Assembly (NCBI GenBank): GCA_023614405.1
Contig: JAJUPC010000040.1
Span: forward strand, 682,001 to 746,000
DNA from: Avena insularis
Lineage: Eukaryota > Streptophyta > Magnoliopsida > Poales > Poaceae
Length of the DNA: 64,000 nucleotides
Direction of reading: 5' to 3'
A program made the translations under genes and the position numbers. The notes below the pieces were generated by a model that was not told the DNA's origin, searched no databases, and saw only the letters and a list, made by a program, of their open reading frames with translations. Position 1 is the stretch's first letter. Every line of letters begins with the position of its first letter. Below are positions 22,978 through 36,000 of this stretch, piece after piece.

Positions 22978-24630
22978 TGTAGGGTTCGCAGCATAGAAAA
23001 ACAAAAAATTTCCTACGATGGGAACTATGTACCAAGATCTATCTACTGGATACAAACAACGGGCGGATGTATATCCGTAGAGAACATACCCTTGAAGACC
23101 GACAAAGCTTAACAAGTTCGACTCGTGGTTGATGTAGATGATCTCTTGCCGATCTCAAGATCGAGAGGAAGTCCTAGCGCCGCAAATCAGCAGCGCATCC
23201 GTGCTCGCACACACGTTCAAGGCACCGAGCAACCTCCGCCTCCTCGCTCCAGCGATGCAGCGGAAGCACAACTCTTTCTTGCCGAATAGCCACCGGGAAC
23301 ATGTATCTCGCTAGTGCGAGACCATGGGGAATAAATTCTAGAGGGGGAGAGAGATCCTTCACGAGGAGGTGTGAGTGAGAGAGAGGGAGGGGGCTCCTTT
23401 TATAGGGAGAGGGGGCACCCAAGGGGCCATGCTCCCAGCCATGGGACTGCCCCCACCTCTTCCACATTCATGTGGGTGGACACTCCACTCACTCAAATGC
23501 CTTTCAATTCCCTCCACTCAAAAACCCACTCAAATTCCCATTAAATTTCCACCAAATTTAATGCAAACTCTCATTAAATAAAACTCCTTTTATTTATTAA
23601 GAATTTTGTCAATTACTTTAATGACAAACATTCACATATAACCCCTTGCTAGTATTTCATTTCACATGCAGAAACACTTTATGCAATTTCACCCAAAAAC
23701 CCGTTTCGATATCTAGTGAAATAAATTCCTGCGCTTTTTATTCTTTTCGGCATGAAACTTTTGCTCCAAATGGATGTAGGTGTCTCTTAAGTGTGTCACC
23801 CTGTGGTTCGTGAATAATGCGGACATGATCGAGACCCCTCTCAGATCAATAATCATAAGTGGGATCTGGAGACCCATACTGACTCCCACACATTCAACGA
23901 TGACTTTCTTGTGATCGTCGTAACCTTTTACGCTAGTATCTTAATCCCTTTGTTTCGCGATATATTACATGTCCGATATTCGATCATCGGTATCTCCATA
24001 CCTAGTTTGATCTCGTTATTGACATGCACTCTTTTCTCGTTCCCGTGATATAACATTCTAGTGATCAAATCACTTGCTTGCAAGCTAATCAATGTGATAT
24101 CACCGAGAGGTCCGAGAGCATATCTATCCGTCATCGGGATGAACAAATTCCACTCTCGATCCATGGGCCTCAACATAACACTTTAGTAGTTCTGAACCCA
24201 TCTTTATAATCACCCTGTTATGGTGTGACGTTTGATGTTATCAAGAAACTCTTCCGGTGTTAGTGATTGACATGATCTCATGGTCTAAGGATTTCGATCA
24301 CTTCGTAAGTTGTTATAGCAATATAAACTCAATGACTTTGATCGTAATGCTATACTTCGGATGAATGTTCATCACACCATTACACTAATGTTGTGACCTT
24401 GTTATTAACAACATCTAATGTCCATGATCAGGAAACCTTTGATCATCTTGTTAATCAACGAGCTAGTTTATAAGAGAGGCATAACTAGGAACTTCCTTTT
24501 TGTTTATTAAACACACATGTATTAACGTTTCCGTATTAATACAATCATAGCATGTAAAATAAACATTTATCATAAATAAGGAATACGATAATAACCACTT
24601 TATTATTGCCTCTCGGGCATATTCCCTTCA
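22978..24630 (-). repeat. C2 left LTR (3' LTR)
   Basis: 1,653 bp, TGTAGGGTTCGC...CCCTTCA on the plus strand. A CTATAAAAGG box lies on the minus strand at 23396-23405. In 23660-23780 it differs from the C2 right LTR at about six positions but agrees with the C3 left LTR. Confidence 0.93.
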
Positions 24631-24643
24631 GTCTCCCACTTGC
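24631..24643 (-). promoter_or_regulatory. C2 polypurine tract
   Basis: The minus strand reads GCAAGTGGGAGAC immediately before the LTR start TGAAGGG, identical to the C1 tract. Confidence 0.8.
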
Positions 24644-27600
24644 ACTAGAGACAATAATCTAGTTTGAAAACTTTGCGTATTGAACACATATGGCTTTCTG
24701 GTGTTCCATATATGCAATTGCAAGTGGTTAACATAATCTATGGATCTGACGCTTCAGGTCCTTGTGTATTTGCATATCTTTGCGTCTCCATGCATTACTC
24801 ATTCTCTAATGAGATGGCATTGTATAAATTTGGTCTTTTGGTGAGACCTTTAGTTCCTTGGGGTTAAATCACGTTGATACTATTGTCATACAATATATCT
24901 TTAGTGTTAGCCCATTGCGAACCACACCTTAGTTTGATAACAAACTACTTGACACAAATTCCTTCTTTTGCTGCTACTATAGCAGTCATATACTTAGCCT
25001 TTTTGTTGTAGTATTCGTACAATGTCTTGACTTTGGAACTCTTCCAAATCCATCATGGAAACTTTCTTTCCATTTCATTGTGCCACCCATAGTCTAAATT
25101 GAGATAAACTTAATTTGTATCTTGTGACAAAACTAGTATCAATGTAACGCTTTACAATGAACTATTTGTAATTGTTTGTCACCTCTACACAAATATATTC
25201 TTAGTTCTTCCAAAAGATCATAAGAATATTCTCACTATTGTCTAATGATCATTTTATCATTCATTCTGGTATATTCTCATAACACTTAGAGCATAGGACA
25301 TATATGGATGTGTACGTATCATGGTATGATTGATCAAAACATTCTCGTGATTTCACTCATCAAGTGTTAAAGCACTTGAATCTTGTTTCACTTATCAAGT
25401 GTCGATACATTTGAATCTTGATTCTATTCCTTTCCATGCGACAAGAACTTTCTATATTGAACTCCTTCAATATCTCATATATGTACATTTGCCCCAACCA
25501 TATTAGCGTCACCGTCTATCCACTATAGACATTCATGCTAAATATTCGGGTTTTGCCTAAGTCTTTCATCAAAATGAAATCCTTAACCTTTGTCAATAAC
25601 AGATACATCATTTCTAATCAACAAGATGTCCTCCACATAATATATTAGAAATATGTCTCAGCGCTCCCACTTAATTTCTTGCAAATGCAAGCATCTTCAT
25701 CGTCTCCAGATGAAAACTCCTTTTTCATCACGGTGAAGATTCCAACTCCGCGATGCTTACTTCAACCATTGAAGTTTGCATGTCCTTTTAGCATCCTTTG
25801 AATTTAACAAAACCCTTTGGAACGTGTCTTGTACACCTCCTAGGTAACCATTCTATTAGAAGAATTTTGTTTTGTTTACTCATCTACCATATACCAAATT
25901 ATATGTAGTGGTTGCTACTTTAATCCATCCAGACTAAATATCGCTATGAAAGATCCAATCTTGTCATAGTCAACTCCTTTGAACATTGTCATAAAATAAT
26001 TTACGACATGTCGACTATTTCATAGATGTGAAACATCCATGTCTATTTCTTTATAGATCCAAATACGACCGATAGGTTTTTACACCTTTCCGGAGGGTCT
26101 TCCAAGTTCAAAACTTGATTTCTCGTGTATGGAACTATCACGAATTTTATGGCTTCAAGCCATTTGGCGGAGTTAGGGCCCATCATCGCTTCTTTGCATA
26201 TAGTCGGTTCATCATTGTCAAACAATAATGATTTACTCTCAAATCTCAGTATTTGATTGTTTATCCGACCGACTTGGTTCAATAAGAACTTAGACCTCCG
26301 TGACCACAACCTTTGAGGCACGTGAGCTATGAGCATTCTGGCTGCCTCCGGAACATTTTCTGGCACTGCGCAACTCAGCACATATAGCTAAGGTTCATTA
26401 ACCTTATCAAAGTTCTATTGTCCTCCCACTAAACTTTTACGAAAAATTCCTTTTTCAAGAAACTTCAATTTTCAAGCGACAAACCCTTTTGTCCTTGGTG
26501 TTATGGAGGAATAACCAATTGTTATTCGAAATAACCTACAAAGACACGCTCATCCGACTTTGGTTATAAACATCTTACTTATGTTTAGCATACCAAAATT
26601 TAAGAAAGGACAACTTGGGTTTTACCCCCAAACCATAACTCATATGGTGTCATTTCAACAGATCAAGATGGAGCTTTTTTCAGTGTAAAAGCGGTAGTCT
26701 CTAAAGCTTTAATCTTTTAAAACATAATGGCAGTTTTATAAATAACACCTTTGATCCAACCATGTCAAACAAGGTTTTATTACAAATCTCAAACACTCCA
26801 TACTCCTATGGTGTTTCAGGAGATGTAAATCTAGGTGTTTTGCTCAACTTGCAACTCAAATAAATCCCTTTATGATAAAATCATAATTCATTTATTTTCT
26901 TGTTACACTTGTAACTCAAATAAATCCCTTATGATAAAATCATAAACCATTTATTTTCTTGTTACAATGATTTTCACTTCATCTTGAAAGTCTTTGAAAC
27001 GTTTTTCAAATATTTCATACTTCTTTCTCATTAAGTGAATATTCACTCAAATTTCCGGAGAAATTATATGAAGTTGAAACCCATCGCTTACGACTACACA
27101 TAATGGACTACATACATCGATATGTATAAATTCCAATATTTTAGTCGTTTGTTCTTCTTTGGCCTTTGAACGAAGTTTTTAATTATTCCGAGGAAAGTCT
27201 CACAAGCGTCACTTGATCAAATCAAAGACTCCAAAAATCCATGAATATGGAAATTCTTCATGTTTTATTTCCAATATAATTTAAACGGTGATGTCACTTT
27301 GTAAGTGATTTTTCAATCATTTGTCTTGCGACATTTTAGCATTAGGTTTTATGGATGTGATTTCTCCAACTAGATTTGTAAATCATCCATCTTATATGGA
27401 ATACGGTAATTATTTGAACAACCTTTGTTCTCATAATACCTGATTTAAATAACAATTATTTAAACAAATCTTGAAGTCAAGCTTTGATGTCAACGAGAAA
27501 TACAAACAACGGTTTGTTTGTTTTCGATGAACATCATCACATATTCTGTTGCTAGTTACTTAGGCCATTGTGGTTCATGATTTGCGTCGTTCTGTATGAC

Positions 27601-28500
27601 ATTTCATACCAACCAATTCGGTATCCAATACCCAAGAACCACATTGTTTAACAAGCAAAGAATACAACCATAACATGTATATCATCCATATACCTAAATT
27701 GGATATTTCCAATACTTTCTTTTCTGCCAAATATATTTTATAGATTCTCTTTCAGCATTTCCTTTTCCTTTTTAAAAGAATCTATCAACATCAAAAGTGG
27801 TGGCATATACATGACACATAGTCCAAAGCGTGTATATTCAAATAATAATACCTTTGGACTTGCACTTTGAAGTAGATCACCATCATCAAAATGATCGGCA
27901 TTCTTTCAAAATCCATTCTATAGTAATCTTTTAGTGTAGTAAACACTTTACATACATCTTCTATTCACCCTTATCATAACGACTTTCATGATTAAGCTAC
28001 TGTAGCTTATAAAGGCGAATCATGAGTATAACATTACTTTCCAAAACCCTTTTGGATGATTAGGATGTCTAGCATCTCCAACCTTCGTAAATTCTCATCC
28101 AATATGAGAAAATATATTATACTCAATCATATTGCAACCAAAACATTGTTTCAAATATCGTTATATTTGCCACACGTTATGGTTTCTGAAACAATTCTTT
28201 CAGCTCCTAGATAAACTTGATATTAAAACAATCAAGAATCATAGAGGCAAACATGATACTTAAGATACTAACACTAGAATTGTTACTCTCGATTTAATAC
28301 TAACTATTAAATTTCACGGAGTAAATAGAGTTTGCTAAAAGTTTGCAATAGGACTTTAAACTTTAGATTGACACTCAACACAATACGATACCAGTTCGTA
28401 AAGTATATATCCAGAATTCTATAGTTCTATTATCTCAATTACAACTATGCATAAGGTGGTGAACGAATGCCAATGACTACAACAAATTATGCAAATTCAC
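24644..28500 (-). pseudogene. C2 copia gag-pol relic
   Basis: Minus-strand landmarks keep copia order. The RT start is the clearest: the frame 26043-26381 contains EAMMGPNSAKWLEAIKF and YTRNQVLNLEDPPE, matching the C1 RT start. The catalytic box at 25628-25639 reads Y-V-E-D instead of YVDD, inside the context IYYVEDILLIRND. The integrase end near 26620-26660 matches C1 at 6350-6395. Everything else is fragmented by stops and indels, so no protein can be made. RNase H is expected at about 24650-25500 and gag at about 27700-28500, but I can only place them by position. Confidence 0.8.
26853..26968. repeat. 60-bp tandem duplication inside C2
   Basis: AACTCAAATAAATCCC starts at 26853 and again at 26913; the units match over about 56 bp. 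The same duplication is at 53711-53823 in C3, so it predates the block duplication. Confidence 0.9.
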
Positions 28501-29521
28501 TTTGATTTAATTTATGATAGATTGAGTTCTACTAATCCAAATTAGAAATGAACTCCCACTCAAAAACGACATCCCTCGTGCCTTTTTGGTGATTACATGA
28601 ACCAAATCCACTACACCAAGTCCGATCATCACGTGAGTCGGTGTAGCTTCAAAGGCGAGCATCAAATGGTCATCATATAAAAACATATGACTAATGCTTA
28701 ACCTTTCGGTCCGTGTTCCGAGGCCATGTCTGTTCATGCTAGGCTCGCCAAGTTAGAACCTTAGTATTCGCGTGTGTAACTGTCTTACACCCAAGATATG
28801 CTCGTGGATTCAAGTACACCCGATCATCACGTGATGTCTTGAAGCGACGAAACATTATCGGTGTATACTTAAGGAAGAACACATTCTTATCTTGATATTT
28901 AAATGAGGGATCATCTTATTATGCTAATAAAACACCAAACAAGCAATATAAGATGCAATCAAACATCACATGTTAATAAGTGAAATGATATGGTTCCCGC
29001 ATATGATCTCCATCATGTGCACCGTGGTATGATATCTATCATACCTCTATGTGTAAGGCCAAGGTCTATGGAACCTACACGTTATGTGTGTTGCAAGAGT
29101 ATCATCTCATACTTATACTTACAACATCACCATATCATAACACTAGCCAAGCAACAATCTAAACTAGACGCCTCTAATTTATCCATTACAAGTTTTACGT
29201 GGCTTAGGGCTTTCGAACATAGAACTGTTCTTACCTACGAACATGAACCACAACAAGGATAACCAAATTGTTGACAACTCATTGCAAATTAGATATTGAC
29301 TATAGTAGGAGAGACAGACACCCGCTAGACACTTATGCAAAACTAGTTGCATGTAAAGTGTGGAACAGGTCTCATGTGCGAGGACATGTAAAGTTTGTCT
29401 GGGCCGCTTCATCCCACTATGCCACCAATATCCAAAGTATAACTAAGAAGCAATAAAATGATCATCATCATCCACATACTCATATGTGTACTACCCGTGC
29501 AAAGCATCTACGCATAGATCC
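28501..29521 (-). other. C2 untranslated leader
   Basis: About 1 kb between the gag relic and the PBS with no coding motif. Short stretches resemble the C1 leader. Equivalent to 55358-56377 in C3. Confidence 0.65.
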
Positions 29522-29534
29522 GGCTCTGATACCA
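29522..29534 (-). promoter_or_regulatory. C2 primer-binding site (initiator Met tRNA)
   Basis: The plus strand GGCTCTGATACCA gives TGGTATCAGAGCC on the minus strand, one base from the LTR. This is the canonical site for initiator tRNA-Met and is fully intact although the proteins are lost. Confidence 0.9.
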
Positions 29535-29535
29535 C

Positions 29536-31179
29536 TGTAGGGTTCACAGCATAGAAAACAAAAAATTTCCTACGATGGGAACTATGTACCAAGATCTATC
29601 TACTAGATACAAACAACGAGCGGATGTATATCCGTAGAGAACATACCCTTGAAGACCGACAAAGCTTAACGAGTTCGACTCGTGGTTGATGTAGACGATC
29701 TCTTGCCGATCTCAAGATCGAGAGGAAGTCCTAGCGCCGCAAATCAGCAGATCCGCGTGCTCAAGACACATGTTCGAGGCACCGAGCAACCTCCGCCTCC
29801 TCGCTCCAGCGATGCAGCGGAAGCACAACTCTTTCTTGCCGAATAGCCACCGGGAACATGTATCTCGCTAGTCCGAGACCATGGGGAATAAATTCTAGAG
29901 GGGAGAGAGATCCTTCACGAGGAGGTGTGAGTGAGAGAGAGGGAGGGGGATCCTTTTATAGGGAGAGGGGGCACCCAAGGGGCCATGCGCTCAGCCATGG
30001 GGATGCCCCCACCTCTTCCACATTCATGTGGGTGGACACTCCACTCACTCAAATGCCTTTCAATTCCCTCCACTCAAAAACCCACTCAAATTCCCATTAA
30101 ATTTCCACCAAATTTAATACAAACTCTCATTAAATAAAAATCCTTTTATTTATTCAGAATTTTGTCAATTACTTTAATGACAAACATTCACATATAACCC
30201 CTTGCTAGTATTTCATTTCACATGCAGAAACACTTTTTGCAATTTCACCCGAAAACCCGTTTCGGTATCTAGTGAAATAAATTCCTGCGCTTGTTATTCT
30301 TTTCGACATAAAACTTTTGCTCCAAATGGATGTCGGTGTCTCTTAAGTGTGTCACCCTACGGTTCACGAATAATGCGGACATGATCGAGACCCCTCTCAG
30401 ATCAATAATCAGAAGCGGGATCCGAGACCCATATCGACTCCCAAACATTCAACGATGACTTTCTTGTGATCGTCTAACCTTTTACGCTAGTATCTTAATC
30501 CCTTTGTTTCAATATATTACATGTCCAAGATTCGATCATCGGTATCTCCATACCTAGTTTGATCTCATCGACATGCACTCTTTTCTCGTTCCCGTGATAT
30601 AACATTCTAGTGATCAAATCACTTGCTTGCAAGCTAATCAATGTGATATCACCGAGAGGGCCCAGAGCATATCTATCCATCATCGGGATGAACAAATTCC
30701 ACTCTCGATCCATGGGACTCAACATAACACTTTAGTAGTTCTGAACCCATCTTTATAATCACCCTGTTACGGTGTGACGTTTGATGTTATCAAGAAACTC
30801 TTCCAGTGTTAGTGATTGACATGATCTCATGGTCTAAGGATTTCGATCGCTTCGTAAGTTGTTATAGCAATATAAACTCAATGACTTTGATCGTAATGCT
30901 ATACTTCGGATGAATGTTCATCACACCATTACACTAATGTTGTGACCTCGTTATTAACAACATCCAATGTCCATGATCACGAAACCTTTGATCATCTTGT
31001 TAATCAACGAGCTAGTTTATAAGAGAGGCATAACTAGGAACTTCCTTTTTGTTTATTAAACACACATGTATTAACGTTTCTGTATTAATACAATCATAGC
31101 ATGTAAAATAAACATTTATCATAAATAAGGAATACGATAATAACCATTTTATTATTGCCTCTCGGGCATATTCCCTTCA
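29536..31179 (-). repeat. C2 right LTR (5' LTR)
   Basis: 1,644 bp, TGTAGGGTTCAC...CCCTTCA. A CTATAAAAGG box lies on the minus strand at 29952-29961. It shares its diagnostic bases with the C3 right LTR rather than with its own left partner. Confidence 0.93.
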
Positions 31180-31184
31180 GCACC
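31180..31184. other. Target-site duplication of C2, right (GCACC)
   Basis: Matches 22973-22977 exactly. Confidence 0.95.
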
Positions 31185-31463
31185 AGGTGGCCAGAATTTC
31201 ACCGGAGTTCGCCGCTGCAGAGGAGGAGAGGCACCGTCGATTGGAGCCGCCTCAGGAGAAGCTGCCGGTACCAGGAGAACCGCCGTCGTCGACTTCGTCG
31301 TTCGCCCCCGTCGTCGACCATCGCTTGAGCCCTGGTGAGCCTCCCACGACCCACCTGCCACGCTAGGGTTCTGTCTCACCGACGCTGCCCGACGTGGACG
31401 ATGAACCAGAGCCGTTCGATTAGAGTTAAATCGTGCGGCCTAGATCACCCCGTACCGCATCGC
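31185..31463 (+). repeat. G1a 3' LTR, second part, cut at the duplication junction
   Basis: Continues the G1 LTR after C2 and matches 58044-58300. It contains 22 bp (31285-31306) absent from the G1b copy. It ends at 31463-31466, where the sequence jumps into G1 RT coding DNA, so about 2.4 kb of LTR present in G1b (58304-60709) is missing here. Confidence 0.9.
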
Positions 31464-31466
31464 TCC
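31464..31466. other. Tandem-duplication junction (TCC microhomology)
   Basis: Left of the junction the sequence matches the G1b LTR up to 58303; right of it the sequence matches G1a RT from 19070. TCC is common to both parents (19070-19072 and 58301-58303), so the join used or retained 3 bp of microhomology. Confidence 0.88.
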
Positions 31467-33088
31467 AAAGACTGCCTTTACCACCAGATATGGATTATAC
31501 GAGTATACTGTCATGTCTTTTGGATTAACCAATGCCCCCGCTTATTTCATGAACCTCATGAATAAGATTTTTATGGACTTCCTGGATAAGTTTGTCGTTG
31601 TTTTTATCGATGACATTCTGATTTATTCCAAATCAGAAGAAAAACATGAGCTACACCTAATGACCATTCTTGGAACCCTTAGAGAGCATCAGATGTATGC
31701 CAAGTTTAGCAAATGTGAATTCTGGTTACAGGAGGTAGGATTCCTCGGACATATTGTATCAGCCGGAGGAATGGCCGTTGACCCTGCGAAGGTGAAGGAT
31801 GTTGAAGATTGGCAAGCCCCAACCACTCAAACCTAAGTTCGTGCATTTCTCGGATTAGAGGGATACTACCGCAAGTTTGTAGAAGGATTCTCAAGTATTG
31901 CCAGACCCATGACCCAATTGCTGAAGAAGGACAAGAAGTTTGAATGGACAGACAAATGTGAAGCGAGTTTTCAAGAACTCAAGAGGAGATTGATTTCAGC
32001 CTCAATCTTGATCATGCCGGATATCACGAAGCCCTTTGATGTGTATTGTGACGCATCCAAGATCGGTCTCGGATGTGTGCTAATGCAAGAAGGCAAAGTT
32101 ATATCTAATCTATCCCGACAACTGAAGCAGCATGAAAGAATTATCCAACCCATGACCTTGAACTAGAAGCCGTAGTTCTAGCCCTGAAGACATGGAGGCA
32201 TTACCTTATGGGTAACCGTTGTGAGATTTATTCGGATCACAAGAGCTTGAAGTATATATTCACTCAGAAGGAGCTGAATATGAGGCAGAGAAGATGGATT
32301 GAGCTAATCAAGGACTATGATCTGGACATTCACTATCACCCCGGTAAAGCCAATGTGGTAGTAGATGCCCTTAGCAGATTGTCATGTCGTTTGAACGCCA
32401 TGATTCTGAAGGAGCAACCCAGTTTGCACAAAGAGATGGAAGATTTCCGAATGGAATTAGGGAGTGAAGGAGTTTTTGCTAGCATAGAACTTCAACCCAC
32501 TTTGATCAGTCAGATCAAGGAGGCGCAGAAAGGAAATGCTAGTATCGACGAAATCAAACGTCAGACAGTACAGCAAAGTACCCGGATTCACCGAAGACGA
32601 AGAGGGAGTTCTGTGGTACAAAGGACGTCTCTGTGTACCAGGAGATTCGGAGTTGAAATAAGTTATTTTGAAAGAGGCCCATGATACTCTTTATTCTATC
32701 CACCCCAGAAGAACGAAGATGTATCAGGATTTGAAGGAACACTTTTGGTGGCATAAGATGAAGAGAGAAATCGGAAGCTATATCGCCAAGTGTGATATCT
32801 GTCAGAGAGTCAAGGCGGGACATCAAAGACCCGCAGGACTGTTGCAACCCTTACAGATTCCGGAATGGAAATGCGATTCAGTTGGAATGGACATTATCAC
32901 CAGATTGCCTACTTCTAGTAGGGGAAATTACTCTATCTCGGTCATAGTTGACAGATTGTCCAAAGTCGCCAATTTCTTACCAGTCAAGACCACATACCAT
33001 AGTTCGAAACTAGCAGAGTTATACATCTCTAGAATCGTTAGTTTGCACGGAGTTCCCAAGAACATCGTATCGGATCGAGGAACCCAGT
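31467..33088 (+). pseudogene. G1b pol, part 1: RT C-terminal half, RNase H, integrase N-terminal half
   Basis: Near-identical to G1a from 19073. The N-terminal part of RT is missing because the duplication began inside it. [10 protein letters not shown] and the shared TAA (31834-31836) are present. At two sites where G1a has stops this copy keeps sense codons: TGG at 32193-32195 and CAG at 32286-32288. A copy-specific frameshift lies near 32563-32580. Integrase H, C and first D residues are present up to SDRGTQ, where G2 is inserted. Coding resumes at 47573. It cannot encode a functional protein. Confidence 0.92.
33084..33088. other. Target-site duplication of G2, left (CCAGT)
   Basis: CCAGT precedes the left LTR and recurs at 47568-47572. 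Removing G2 and one copy restores collinearity with G1a at about 20690-20700. Confidence 0.95.
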
Positions 33089-36000
33089 TGTAACTACCTC
33101 GGTGAATTACGCTCCTAGTACAAGCGTGGATGATCAGAAATGGTTGAAATAGTACGGTGGGGCCCAAATGCCACTCACAGGTAGACCTTTCGGCCGTCCC
33201 AACCATTTCCAAACATCAGGACAAGAACGGGCGGCGAATCGGCAAAGCGAAGGATCAACTACATACACAAATGAGTATGTATGCAAGCCACCATACAATA
33301 GTACATCAGAGCCATTCCATCTAAAAAGAAAGGAAATATAGCAACGCCATACGGCAAGATCCAAATATCCTAGATAGATATAATAGTGTAGGATATCTCC
33401 TCATACATCAATCAACAGAGTATCAAGCGGAAGCGGAAGACAAAATCCGAGTACGGATAAGAAGCAAATCGGCATAAGATGCCCCATAAATAAGCACATC
33501 CCGCCCACAGATCTCACGGATCCCCGTTCCTAATCTCTACAATCAATGATCGTTGCCCACATCGTCTGCCTCTTCCACCCAAAGATCCATCTTGCAGTGT
33601 ACATGTCCATCGAACCAATAATTTATCGTGGTGAGACCCTAGGGTACTCAAAGAAGTCTTTATGCCTCTAAAGGGGACACAACCTGGGTGACGCAATTGC
33701 AGCAAAAGATAAGCCCCAACAATTCTACAGATACTCGCTAACCATCCGCCTAACCAGAGATAGACGGATGTCCGTGAATTAAAAACAACAGTTATAACAG
33801 TAATATAGGTAATCTTAACAGATCCATCCTCCTCCTCGCTTACCGACGAGGAAGCGGACGAACAACCCCCATCCGTTGGCAGTTTTATTATCCATTCCGT
33901 GAGTATTGCACTATTTACTAGTCAGGTACCTAGTCTAGTCAAATTATAAGCGGTACTTTAGTTATGCTTGTCTATGATCGAGAGACTGTGCTCCAAGTCG
34001 TCCATAACCGCGGACACGGCTTTCAGAAAGTTTTACCCTGCAGGGGTGCACAAATAGCAACACACACTCGATATGCCTCGGAAAAACCAAATCAAAACCT
34101 AACGAGGCAGTCACGACAAAGCAATCACAGGATTCAGAAATATTTCAGGGGGCCACCCCATTGAGCTACCCAAGAAGTTAATGACTCAGACGGTCTCAAG
34201 GTTTGTGGAGCCATCAAACGACCGGAACCGAAAGTGTGACTGGCTTGTCGACATAAGCAAACGGTCACGACCTAAATCGATAAAGGTGCATTACCTCGCA
34301 CAATCTTAAATTAAAGCAGTAAAGCGTGGCATAAGTATAGGATAGTAAAAAATAAATCCTCAAACTAGTTTGTGGCCCTCAAGAAATAAGAATGAATCAA
34401 GCTCTGGCTCAGGGGGGTCCATAAGGCCTCCCGGATGTGGATAGCGCGAATATTCTTGGAACAGGAATCAAGTACTCGGGGTCTTACGGGACACAAGTGA
34501 GCCTGAAAACCAAATAGCGAATATGGCTCACCGATGCCACTTTCATTAGTTATCCCATTACTACTCAGGTTAAGTTGTATAGGTACCTCGTTATCCAACA
34601 GACACTCACATACCCTACACATGCTGTTCTACGACTCGCATGGCTCAAACAACTCCTGTAGTAATGGCTCATGGGATGGGGGAACAAGCTTCGGTGGGGT
34701 TTAAATGTAAAGGCTATGCAATACTTGGGATTCAATTTAATGCATACGCGACTCAATGATGCAAGAATAAGATAGAGGCAATAGGTACTATATGTATGCA
34801 AGCATGTGGTAGTGCTTGCCTGGCAGCTCAGTTGAAGCAAGGAATGGATCTGGTAGTGCTCTGGTTCTCTTGATATATCCCCGCCGGCGCCTATTCGAAG
34901 AAGAACCAAACAAACAAGGGCCAACATAAATAAAGTGCACAAGCATATGAATAAATGCATCAAGCAAACAATCATGCCATGATGAATGATGCACAATTTG
35001 CATGGCAATAAAGTAGCATGGCATGGGTGAGGTGTGGAATACAATAATAAAGCATTTTATTTAGTTTTGGCCCCATTTTATTCTCATATTAGTTGCTGTA
35101 TACAATATATTTATATGATGCATGCTGCAAAACAAACCATGGAATGCATAAACAGAAAGGTCTCATCGAGCTAATCATTTTAGACATATCATTTATTAAA
35201 TTTGGGGTTATAAAACAAAAGTTATTAATTAAATAAGGAAAAGGGCGACTTGTTGTAATTTAAATAAACTTGGAATTTTGAATGTTCAAAATATATTTTG
35301 GATTGCATATTTGAAATCCTCACATTTTTCTGATTTGAAAGCATATATTATTTGTATTAATTGGATTAATATTTTAAAAGTTATTTAAAAACAGAAATAA
35401 ATTTGAATTTGAATTAATTTGGAAAAGATTTGAATTTAAACAGATAGACTGAATTACTTTTTATACCTGCAGACTCAGCCACTATCGCTGACGGGTGGGG
35501 CCAAGGTGACAGCAAAACAGCGCATAAAGAAAAGGTTTGTCACGCTGGTTGAGCTAGCCCTAGAGGATGACAGGGCCACCGACTGAGTTCACGCGACAAT
35601 GGCACCCAGGGTGCCACGCGAGGGAGCGCGGTTGAGTACCGAGAAGCTGGGGGCTCTTTGCAAGTTTGCTCGCATCGACTGAGTGGGCCAAACGCATCAT
35701 GGTTAAGCGTAAAAACTAGCAGGGTTAAGCGGAAAAAGTCCAGCCGTCTGTGGATCTTCTCTTCTCGCCGAGCGATGCGATCACGCGCAGCCTTGGCGCG
35801 CTGGATCGAACCCGGCCGTTATGGCACGCCACAGAGGCAGAGCCACTGCGGTGGCTTGGGCTAGGTGTCCGCTAGGAGGTTGGGGCCTAGCTAGGGTTTC
35901 TGCGGGCGACGGCAGACGCCGCGACACCGGCGCACCAGAGGCCGTCACGTATGGTCCGCGACCAGGCAAGGATGCGACGGGCGAGGATGTCGGGGTAGGG

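Larger units (their letters stand above)
22978..31179 (-). mobile_element. C2: non-autonomous Ty1/copia element, intact ends and decayed interior
   Basis: 8,202 bp with LTRs of about 1.65 kb, a perfect TSD, an intact primer-binding site and a polypurine tract. The interior (4.9 kb) aligns by short landmarks to C1 on the minus strand but has no long frame. C3 is the same insertion duplicated: same flanks, same TSD, same left/right LTR differences. The LTR start TGAAGGGAATATGCCCGAGAGG (minus) is related to but distinct from C1. Confidence 0.92.

Noticed and set aside
34565..35044. 159-codon minus-strand frame, partly repeated at 44401-44884, as a conserved gene
   Set aside because: It is in both G2 LTRs; conservation reflects LTR duplication. 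The second copy is split, and no domain is visible.
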